From Tardiphaga robiniae (lineage in GTDB: Bacteria; Pseudomonadota; Alphaproteobacteria; Rhizobiales; Xanthobacteraceae), in assembly GCF_013359755.1 (NCBI RefSeq), contig NZ_JABMCJ010000064.1, positions 1 to 64,000 on the forward strand: a DNA stretch of 64,000 bases, given 5' to 3'. The notes beneath the pieces were generated by a model, which was given only the letters and a program-made list of their open reading frames with translations, was not told where the DNA came from and searched no databases. This document shows positions 57,286 to 64,000 of this stretch, one piece after another (the stretch's first letter is position 1; every line of letters begins with the position of its first letter). The position numbers were made by a program, and so were the translations under genes.

Positions 57286-57987
57286 TCAGTAGTTCAGCTT
57301 CGGATACCAGTCGGTCCCCCGCCCCTCCGGCGTGACATCCAGAACCGTCCAGAGCGGCATCAGATCCGGCGCCCCACGCGGGTCCTGGCCGGGATCGGCC
57401 GTGGATCCATCCATCTCGCCGCTCCAGAAATGGCGAATCTTGCCACTGCGGCGGGTGAAGACGTTGAAGGCAGCATCGTCGCCGCCGTCCTTGGTCAGCC
57501 CGTGATAGTCACGGCTGAACGCGCTGGAGGTGTCCGCGAACAGCGGCAGGTAATGCCAGCCACGCTGCTTCTTGAAAGCGACCAGCCGCTCGATCGGCGA
57601 GCGCGCCACAACGGCCAGCGCCACGCGCTGAGTAATGTCAGGTACCTCGCCGTCCCAGGCCGACAGCAGCGATGTGCACATCGGGCACGGCTTCTCGCGC
57701 TGCGGCCCATACATGTAGGAGTAAACGACGAGCGTCTGCTTGTCGCCGAACAGGCCCGCGAAATTCACGGGGCCCTTCTCTCCGATGAAGTCGTAGTCCT
57801 TGGTCACCTCGCCGCCATCTGGCAGCGCACGACGCAGCTCCGCGACGCGTTCGATCTGACGCCGCAGTTCGATCTCCTCGACAAGCAACGCATTACGCGC
57901 ATCGCGGTATTCACGGCTCTCATTGGGAAAGCGAAAACTGGCCTTCTTCACGAGTTCGGCCGCAGGCGTCAGGCTGGAACCGGTCAT
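57286..57987 (-). CDS. DUF899 family (thioredoxin-like) protein
   Basis: A 233-residue protein of the DUF899 family, which has a thioredoxin-like fold. Typical sequence: YDFIGEKGPVNFAGLFGDK, the CPMCT motif, and ADTSSAFSRDYHGL. The CPMC pair may have redox activity. Function is not established. It is transcribed alone. Confidence 0.88.
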   Translation of the reverse strand: MTGSSLTPAAELVKKASFRFPNESREYRDARNALLVEEIELRRQIERVAELRRALPDGGEVTKDYDFIGEKGPVNFAGLFGDKQTLVVYSYMYGPQREKPCPMCTSLLSAWDGEVPDITQRVALAVVARSPIERLVAFKKQRGWHYLPLFADTSSAFSRDYHGLTKDGGDDAAFNVFTRRSGKIRHFWSGEMDGSTADPGQDPRGAPDLMPLWTVLDVTPEGRGTDWYPKLNY

Positions 57988-58154
57988 GACATGATCCTCC
58001 CTTGGTGAATTTCAACGTGTTCCGTCTGAAAGACGTTCCGGGAGCGGCCAATCCGACATGACGATCCACAAATTCATCATGCGCAGCTTCGTGAACGGCC
58101 AGAACACGCATGAGGGTCATTGACGCGCTGAGCACGGACGCACATGAGTGCACC

Positions 58155-58676
58155 ATGCGCCTGTTTCATTTTAGCGAAGAGAACAACATCGAAGTCTTCA
58201 TGCCGGGGCCGGCGGAGATTGCGACGCCTCGCGCCCAGGGACAGGAGTGGCTCAATGGCCCCTTGGTCTGGGCCATCGATGACTGGCATGCGCCGATGTA
58301 TCTGTTCCCGCGCGACTGCCCGCGCATTTTTGTCTGGCCGACAGCGAGCACGACGCCGGAATACCTCACGGCCTACAAGAAGATGACCACCTGCCGCATG
58401 GTTGCGCATATCGAACTCAGCTGGCTGGACCGACTCTCCCACACCACCATCTATCGCTACGAGCTTTCGCCAGACGGGTTTGAATCGCTGGACGATGCGG
58501 GTATGTGGATTTCGCGCACGCCGTCCATGCCGCTGAACATGGAGCGGATCGACAACATCGAAAAGGCACTGGAAGCCGCCGGTGTCGAATTGCGCGTCCT
58601 GCCATCCCTGAAGACGCTGGCGCCCTTGTGGGAGACATCGCTGCATGTCAGCGGCATTCGCCTCCGCAGTGCATAG
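58155..58676 (+). CDS. DUF6886-like conserved protein
   Basis: A 173-residue protein. MRLFHFSEENNIEVFMPGP at the start and WLNGPLVWAID, YLFPRDCPRI resemble the DUF6886 group of conserved bacterial proteins. The ATG at 58155 matches that N-terminus better than the upstream ATG at 58110. Function unknown. Confidence 0.75.
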   Translation: MRLFHFSEENNIEVFMPGPAEIATPRAQGQEWLNGPLVWAIDDWHAPMYLFPRDCPRIFVWPTASTTPEYLTAYKKMTTCRMVAHIELSWLDRLSHTTIYRYELSPDGFESLDDAGMWISRTPSMPLNMERIDNIEKALEAAGVELRVLPSLKTLAPLWETSLHVSGIRLRSA

Positions 58677-58843
58677 GACGGACCGATCGCGCTGCCCTAA
58701 ACCGACAAAGCATGCCTGGACGTTCAGGAGCCGTAGGATCGTAGCATCCTCGCGACATTCATCGCTCGTTGTCACGATGTGCGACGAGTATCGCTTTGAC
58801 GTGATGCGCCTACGTTCTACCCATCCTGTAATGACCCACGAGC

Positions 58844-61393
58844 TCAGGCCGCGGTGTCGGCCTTTGCACGGCGATGACTGACCACGACGCGGTTGCGGCC
58901 CTCTCGCTTGGCCTCGTAAAGCGCGGCGTCGGCGGCCGCGAGCAGATCATCGCCCTCGGCGACGTGCACCGGCATCACCGCCAGACCGATCGACAGTGTG
59001 ACGCCATCGAGCGTGGCCGATGGCAGCGTCACCTGCATGCGATGCACGGCATCGAGCACCTGCTGCGCCCGCTGCGCCGCAACCTCGACCGTGACGCCCG
59101 GCATCAACATCAGGAACTCCTCCCCGCCGAACCGGCCGATGATATCCGAGGCGCGCGTCGTCTCACGCAATATCCTGCCGAGGCCGCGCAGCACGGCATC
59201 ACCGGCCTCATGGCCGTGGCTGTCATTGATACCCTTGAAGTGATCGATGTCGAGCATCGCCAGCGCGAGCGGCTTGCCGTCCTGCTGGCTGCGCGTGGTC
59301 TCGCGCACCAGGGCATCTTCGAGGTAGCGGCGGTTGTGAAGATCCGTCAGCGGATCGCGCACCGCCTGCTGACGCAGCAGCTCGCGGAGTTCGAGATTGG
59401 CCATCGCCAGCGACACCTGTTCGGCCAGCATCGTCGCCAATTGATCCGCCCCCTCACCGAACACAGAAGTATGCTCGCGATACAGCAGACCAAGCAGGTT
59501 GTTCTGCGCGATCAGCGGCTGACAAACGAATCCCGTACCGGTGGCACCGCACGGACCGGCATGATTGCAGACCAGTCCCTGACTCGCCTCGGAAATCGGG
59601 AATGTCGTGCCACGACGCAGCGCCCAGCAGTCATCGACCGGAAACGACACCGCATCGGCCTGTAGTGCCCCCCAATGGGCGCCGCGCTGAACTGCGTTGC
59701 GTGCGTTATTCAGATAGTACAGCGCTCCTGCCTCTTCCGTGAACAGGTAGCCTGCATAGGTCTGAACCGCCGCGAAAATCTCTTCGCGCGACTGACACGA
59801 CTGCAGCACGCCCGAGAGTTCCGTGAGCAGAACGATTTCCTTGGCGCGAATTTCCGCCAGTTGCAGCGAGGTCGTCAGCCGTTCGTTGGCCTCCTCCATA
59901 GCCTGCGCATGCGCGCGCCGCTCCGCCTCGACAGCGAGCGCGTCGGTCTTGTCCTGGATCACCCAGAGGATATCGCCGGTCGCCAGCGGCTTGCCATAGG
60001 CATCGACCAGCAGCGTGGAGCCGTCGCTGCGGCGTAGATGCAGTTCGACTTCCGTCGCCATGGCGCTGTCACGAATGCGATTCAACGCGGCATCGAACGC
60101 CTCCCCGTCCGCCTTCGTCGCAACCAGCTCGTCGATCGTGTTGCCGGGAAGCGCAGTGGAGTTGCGACCGCAGAGTTCGGCGATCCGGCGATTGCCGCGC
60201 AGGATCCGGTGGCCGGCCGTAAACAGGATGCCTGCCAGCGGATTGTCGACCAGCGCGCGCTGCTCGGCATCGAGGGTGCTGAGATTGCCGGACAACCGGC
60301 GCGACCTCATCGTGATCACGGCGAGTAGCATCATCAGGACGCTGATGGCGCTGCCGCTGGCGAGGACGACGTTCGGCACTGTATGGCTGACTTCGTAGAT
60401 CGAGCCGGGATTGGTGGTGAACAGCACGCGCCAGACGCGCTCGCCGACAACCAGCGAACGATCCGCCGAGATCCCCGCCGACATCACCATCTGCGTGACG
60501 AGACCGAGATTGGGTTCAAGACTGTCATACATGAGGGTCGGAGTGACGGTCGTATCTTCCGGCTCGCCAATCATGACGCCTTCCTGCGTCGGCTTGGCAT
60601 AACCGCGATCAACCACCTGGATATGCATCTGCTGCAACGTCCGCGGATCGAGGATGCCGCGCATCAGGTCATTGGTGCGATAGACCGATGCAACGAAACC
60701 GTGGAGCGCTGCGTTTCGCTGCGAGACGGTCTGCGTGGGCTCGCCGGCCCGGTAGATCGGCGCGCGGATAATGAAACCGAGGCCACCCGAGGTGTCCTGC
60801 ACCAGTTTGACCGGCGGCGTCGCGACAATCCGGCCGGTCTCCGCGGAACGCCGCAGCGAGTCCAGTTGCGCAGGATTGGCACCGGCATCGAAGCCCAGCG
60901 CATTTTCGTTGCCACGCATCGGCTCGACGAATTCGACTACGTTGTAAATTGATCGTGGCCCCGGCGGACGCACGGCGAAATCCGGCTGTCCGGAATGCTC
61001 GATGCTCTTGTCGGCACGAACTTCCGCAATGAAGGCATCTAGATGATCCGGCGTCACATGACGCAGCGACTGCAAGGCCTGGAAGCCGGGATAGCGGCGG
61101 CCGAGATCGAGCACATCGATGTAGCGTCGGAACTGGGCGCGATCGACACGGCCGATCGAGGCGTACAATCCCTGCATGCTGACCAGTACTTCGGCGTGGG
61201 TGCGCAGCCGTTCGCTGATCGCATTGGAAATATCGACGGCGTCGGCAGCGAAGCGACGCTGCATATCGGCCGCTATCAGGCGTTCCGAGAACTCGCGAAT
61301 GGCAAATGTCGCGGCAAGGCCGGCTCCGAGAATGGCTGCTGCAACGAAAGTCGTCCGCCGCGCCTGCGGCGCCAGCAAGTCACGCAATGCCAT
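58844..61393 (-). CDS. Membrane diguanylate cyclase: CHASE-PAS-GAF-GGDEF
   Basis: An 849-residue signalling protein that makes cyclic di-GMP. A transmembrane helix at about 13-33 and a second near 310-335 flank a periplasmic CHASE domain (RRYPGFQALQSLRHV). A PAS-like segment follows (about 365-480), then a coiled linker, a GAF domain (about 520-660) and a C-terminal GGDEF domain. The active-site loop reads GRFGGEEF, and an inhibitory RxxD (Arg-Ala-Ser-Asp) lies five residues before it, so product inhibition is expected. The ATG at 61393 has AGGGAAC upstream. Confidence 0.92.
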   Translation of the reverse strand: MALRDLLAPQARRTTFVAAAILGAGLAATFAIREFSERLIAADMQRRFAADAVDISNAISERLRTHAEVLVSMQGLYASIGRVDRAQFRRYIDVLDLGRRYPGFQALQSLRHVTPDHLDAFIAEVRADKSIEHSGQPDFAVRPPGPRSIYNVVEFVEPMRGNENALGFDAGANPAQLDSLRRSAETGRIVATPPVKLVQDTSGGLGFIIRAPIYRAGEPTQTVSQRNAALHGFVASVYRTNDLMRGILDPRTLQQMHIQVVDRGYAKPTQEGVMIGEPEDTTVTPTLMYDSLEPNLGLVTQMVMSAGISADRSLVVGERVWRVLFTTNPGSIYEVSHTVPNVVLASGSAISVLMMLLAVITMRSRRLSGNLSTLDAEQRALVDNPLAGILFTAGHRILRGNRRIAELCGRNSTALPGNTIDELVATKADGEAFDAALNRIRDSAMATEVELHLRRSDGSTLLVDAYGKPLATGDILWVIQDKTDALAVEAERRAHAQAMEEANERLTTSLQLAEIRAKEIVLLTELSGVLQSCQSREEIFAAVQTYAGYLFTEEAGALYYLNNARNAVQRGAHWGALQADAVSFPVDDCWALRRGTTFPISEASQGLVCNHAGPCGATGTGFVCQPLIAQNNLLGLLYREHTSVFGEGADQLATMLAEQVSLAMANLELRELLRQQAVRDPLTDLHNRRYLEDALVRETTRSQQDGKPLALAMLDIDHFKGINDSHGHEAGDAVLRGLGRILRETTRASDIIGRFGGEEFLMLMPGVTVEVAAQRAQQVLDAVHRMQVTLPSATLDGVTLSIGLAVMPVHVAEGDDLLAAADAALYEAKREGRNRVVVSHRRAKADTAA

Positions 61394-61536
61394 GTCGAGT
61401 TCCCTGAACTGACCCGGCCCCCGGCTTCGGATCACAGTACCTAGGTCGGGTGATACCGGCATCGGGATTTAGATTCTGTTGCGCTGCCCACCTGCGAACC
61501 ACCTCAGGACCGGACACTTGACGACATCCTTAATCA

Positions 61537-61553
61537 TGGATAATAATTATCCA
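61537..61553. promoter_or_regulatory. Inverted-repeat operator before the Rrf2 regulator
   Basis: TGGATAA (61537-61543), TAA, TTATCCA (61547-61553): perfect 7-bp arms, extended outward by ATC / GAT. It lies 22 bp before the start of the Rrf2-family gene and fits an autoregulatory site. Confidence 0.8.
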
Positions 61554-61574
61554 CGATAGAGGTGAAATAGAGCC

Positions 61575-62078
61575 ATGAAGATGAGCGACGGGGTTGAGCA
61601 GGCGATCCACAGCGTGGCGATGCTCGCAGGCCTGCAATCGAACGGCGTGTTGTCCGCCGGCGCCCTCGCCGAATTTCATGGCGTATCCACCAGCTATCTC
61701 CTGAAACACCTGCAGGCGCTTTCGGGCGCCGGCTTGCTCATCGCACAGCCTGGCCCGACTGGCGGCTATCGCCTTGCCCGGACGCCAGACCAGATCACCC
61801 TGCTCGATGTCGTCCTTGCCGTTGAGGGCGATGCGCCCGCCTTCCGCTGCAGCGAAATCCGCCAGCGCGGCCCCAATCCCCTGCCCGGCAAACCCACGGC
61901 GCCCTGCGGCATCAATGCCGCGATGTTGCGTGCCGAGCGCGTCTATCGCGATGAGCTGGCCAAGGTGAGCATTGCCGATGTGCTCGGCGATCTCCGCGCC
62001 AAGGACACCGACGGCGCCATTGCCGCCCGCGGCTGCGCCTTTCTGGAACTCAACGAACGACGCCGTAACGCCAACTGA
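61575..62078 (+). CDS. Rrf2-family transcriptional regulator
   Basis: A 167-residue regulator with an N-terminal winged helix (LSAGALAEFHGVSTSYLLKHLQ, then AQPGPTGGYRLAR). Two Cys residues in FRCSEI and PCGINAAM may bind a metal cluster or sense redox; the usual three-Cys cluster of IscR/NsrR is only partly present. It precedes a carboxymuconolactone decarboxylase-like gene by 31 nt and probably controls it through the operator upstream. Confidence 0.9.
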   Translation: MKMSDGVEQAIHSVAMLAGLQSNGVLSAGALAEFHGVSTSYLLKHLQALSGAGLLIAQPGPTGGYRLARTPDQITLLDVVLAVEGDAPAFRCSEIRQRGPNPLPGKPTAPCGINAAMLRAERVYRDELAKVSIADVLGDLRAKDTDGAIAARGCAFLELNERRRNAN

Positions 62079-62109
62079 AACCTGAAACCGCACACCAAGG
62101 AGAAAGACC

Positions 62110-62574
62110 ATGCAAGCCCGTCTCAACATCGCCAAGGCCGCCCCCGACGCCTACAAGGCCGTCGCCGCGCTCGATCAATATGTCGTCAAGGAAAGTGGCC
62201 TCGAGCCTGCGATCGTCCACCTCATCAAGCTCCGCTCGTCGATCATCAATGGCTGCGCCTTCTGCGTCGATATGCATGTGAAGGAATCCCGTCACGACGG
62301 TCTCAGCGAGCAGTGGATTAACATGATGTCGGTCTGGCACGAATCGACGGTCTATACGCCACGCGAGCGCGCTCTCCTCGGCTGGGTCGATGCCGTCACG
62401 CTGATCGCGCAGACTCGCGCACCCGATGCCGATTATGAGGCCCTGCGCGCACATTTCTCGGAAGAGGAATGCCTCAAGATCACCGTAGCGATCGGTGCCA
62501 TCAATGTCTGGAACCGTCTTGCCGTCGGCTTCCGCGTTCCGCATCCGATCGAGAAGCCGAAGGCTGCTGCCTAA
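62110..62574 (+). CDS. AhpD-like carboxymuconolactone decarboxylase family protein
   Basis: A 154-residue helical protein with the redox motif CAFCVDMH (Cys-x2-Cys followed by His), as in AhpD alkylhydroperoxidases. It is likely a small peroxidase or disulfide reductant. The preceding gene is a redox-type Rrf2 regulator, which fits an oxidative-stress pair. AGGAG precedes the ATG. Confidence 0.92.
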   Translation: MQARLNIAKAAPDAYKAVAALDQYVVKESGLEPAIVHLIKLRSSIINGCAFCVDMHVKESRHDGLSEQWINMMSVWHESTVYTPRERALLGWVDAVTLIAQTRAPDADYEALRAHFSEEECLKITVAIGAINVWNRLAVGFRVPHPIEKPKAAA

Positions 62575-62605
62575 ACACAGGCTTCAGCAGATAATCGACA
62601 AGCAA

Positions 62606-62640
62606 AAGGCCGGGTTGAAACATCAACCCGGCCTTTCTTG
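62606..62640 (+). terminator. Terminator of the Rrf2/AhpD-like operon
   Basis: A 13-bp perfect stem (62606-62618 with 62623-62635, loop AACA) followed by TCTTGGTTT. It could serve both the plus-strand operon and the minus-strand solute-binding gene that ends at 62686. Confidence 0.9.
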
Positions 62641-62685
62641 GTTTCAGCTTGGCCCGACCGATGTGTCAGGCAATATGGCTAGTGG

Positions 62686-63672
62686 TCAGAAAAGCTTCGC
62701 GCCCGACGCATCGACGACGCGTCCCCAGCGCGCGTAATCGTCCTTGATCGTCTTGGCGAAGGCCTGAGGCGTCGAGGTCGTGATGCTGAGGCCCTGCTTT
62801 TCGAGACGCTCGCGAACATCCGGCAGCGCGCCGATGCGCACCACTTCGGCGTTCAGGCGATCAACAATGGCATCGGGCGTCCCTGCAGGCACGACGAGGC
62901 CGAACCAGGAGTCGACGACAAAGTCAGCCACGCCTGCTTCCGCCGGCGTCGGCACATCGGGAAGCTGCGACGAGCGCTCGCGGCTGGTGATCACGAGACC
63001 CTTGACCTTGCCGTCGCGGATCTGCGGCGCCAGCACCGTCAGCGTGTCGAAAGACAGGTTCACCTGATTTCCGAGCAGCGCATTCACGGCGGGAGCGCTG
63101 CCCTTGAACGGCACATGCAGCAGATCCGTCTCGGTCAGGCTCTTGAACAGCTCGCCGCTCAGATGGCAGAGCGTGCCGGGTCCGCACGACGAGTAGGTGA
63201 ATTTCCCCGGCTCGCGTTTCGCAGCAGCAACGAGCTCCTTCACTGATGACACCGGCGTATCGGGGCTAGCCGCGAGCACGTAAGGCACCGACGTCAGCAT
63301 GGCCACCGGCGTGAAGCTCTTGAAGGGGTCGTAAGAGATGGTCTTGTTGATATGCGGCAGGATCGTGAGCTGTCCAGCAGGCGCCAGCGACAGCGTGTAG
63401 CCATCCGGATCGGCCTTGGCGACAGCATCGGCAGCAATAGCCGTACCGGCACCAGCCTTGTTCTCGACCACAATGGTTTGCTTCAGCGCCTCGCCGAGCT
63501 TGTCGGCATAGACCCGCGCCGTGATGTCCGCAGCGCCGCCCGGCGGGAACGGAACGATCAGCTTGATCGTCCGGCTCGGCCAGCTGTCAGCGAGCGCCCC
63601 CGTCGCGCCGGAAACCAGCAGCACTGCCGCGAAAGCACCTGAGAGGAAGCGAAAAGACATGACGGACCGCAC
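62686..63672 (-). CDS. Bug-family tripartite tricarboxylate transporter solute-binding protein
   Basis: A 328-residue periplasmic binding protein of the TctC/Bug family. The signal peptide is followed by WPSRTIKLIVPFPPGGAADI, the family opening that forms the ligand-binding loop. Such proteins bind carboxylates or small aromatic acids. The GTG at 63672 was chosen because AAGGAA lies 7 nt before it; an ATG at 63660 is also in frame. The partner TctA/TctB genes are not in the window, so this is an orphan here. Confidence 0.92.
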   Translation of the reverse strand: MRSVMSFRFLSGAFAAVLLVSGATGALADSWPSRTIKLIVPFPPGGAADITARVYADKLGEALKQTIVVENKAGAGTAIAADAVAKADPDGYTLSLAPAGQLTILPHINKTISYDPFKSFTPVAMLTSVPYVLAASPDTPVSSVKELVAAAKREPGKFTYSSCGPGTLCHLSGELFKSLTETDLLHVPFKGSAPAVNALLGNQVNLSFDTLTVLAPQIRDGKVKGLVITSRERSSQLPDVPTPAEAGVADFVVDSWFGLVVPAGTPDAIVDRLNAEVVRIGALPDVRERLEKQGLSITTSTPQAFAKTIKDDYARWGRVVDASGAKLF

Positions 63673-63954
63673 GGTCGTATTCCTTATGATCGATAATGAG
63701 AGTGTTTTGCCCGTGGCTCCCGCGAGGTTTCGCGGAGATTTCGCAATCATTTCAGCGATGTGGGAGCACGTTTGTTACCACTGAAAATGTCATCGAGACG
63801 GGTTTCCGACAAGGAAACGCCTTTGCAAATAAGATCCGGACGATGGTGGATTGCTATCGTCGGACGGGCGGATGCGAGAAGTTGCTTCTTTTGACGGAAC
63901 TATTCGGCAGCGGAACCTTATGCTCTGATCGGACCGTCGGAGTCGGAGAGCGTC

Positions 63955-64000
63955 ATGACCGAGCTGAACCAGTCGACCGAGAAGAGCCGCTACCTCAGCG
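63955..64000 (+). CDS. Start of a gene cut by the window end
   Basis: An ATG at 63955 preceded by GGAGAG opens a frame (Met-Thr-Glu-Leu-Asn-Gln-Ser-Thr-Glu) that continues past the edge. Too little is visible to identify the product. Confidence 0.5.
   Translation, partial: MTELNQSTEKSRYLS

Overview
The window is high-GC, densely packed chromosomal DNA of an alphaproteobacterium, most likely of the Bradyrhizobium / Rhodopseudomonas / Afipia group. This rests on the gene families present (Usg protein, zf-CHCC protein, DUF3126 next to cysE, CP-ATP-grasp/alpha-E/Anbu operon), an exact match to the alphaproteobacterial RpoH promoter consensus before groESL, a CIRCE element, and scattered palindromic repeats beginning CGTCAT and ending ATGACG. 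I saw no prophage, insertion sequence, CRISPR array or rRNA. The one RNA gene I can call is a tRNA-Leu(TAA).

Layout. 0.3-2.3 kb (minus): a three-gene ExbB/ExbD-like membrane operon. 2.5-4.6 kb: a histidine kinase/response regulator pair. 4.6-10.2 kb: cysE, DUF3126, an alpha/beta hydrolase, unknown membrane and lipoproteins, a zinc-finger protein and an FAD monooxygenase. 10.3 kb: tRNA-Leu. 10.4-14.8 kb (minus): a probable D-threonate catabolic operon (kdgT-like permease, DUF1537 kinase, PdxA2, DeoR regulator) with palindromic operators over its promoter. 14.9-19.2 kb: ferredoxin-type reductase, MOSC protein, MFS transporter and RidA, divergent from an XRE-cupin regulator. 19.3-30.9 kb: a peptide or modified-peptide import and degradation island with two tandemly duplicated binding proteins, DppB, DppC, a fused DppD-DppF, two M20 hydrolases and one M81 peptidase. 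31-38.4 kb: miscellaneous metabolism (crotonase, lipase-like hydrolase, quinone reductase, DsbA-type isomerase, GST, core MetE-like protein, Gpt, MoaB/CinA-like protein), separated by REP-like palindromes.

38.6-44.1 kb (plus) is the most intriguing block: circularly permuted ATP-grasp, alpha-E protein, transglutaminase and the proteasome-like Anbu protease, followed by an acetyltransferase and an SDR. This looks like a make-and-break peptide (or protein-tagging) system whose product is unknown. A second transglutaminase lies at 52.4-53.3 kb. 44.1-47.5 kb carries a nucleoside transporter, an M19 dipeptidase, a cupin protein and Usg. 47.7-50.0 kb is groESL with two stacked promoters (CIRCE-overlapped and sigma-32). 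50-58.7 kb mixes RidA, an ArsR/SDR divergent pair with a perfect operator, a run of small unknown genes, a TPR protein, a DUF2778 (Tlde1-like) periplasmic protein, DUF899 and a DUF6886-like protein. 58.8-64 kb has a large CHASE-PAS-GAF-GGDEF diguanylate cyclase, an Rrf2 regulator with its operator and an AhpD-like protein, a Bug-type solute-binding protein, and the start of a gene cut by the window end.

The strongest structural observation is that the two binding-protein genes at 19.3-23.0 kb are products of a tandem duplication whose breakpoint lies inside the neighbouring M20 peptidase gene. A 68-bp relic of that gene is left between the two copies.
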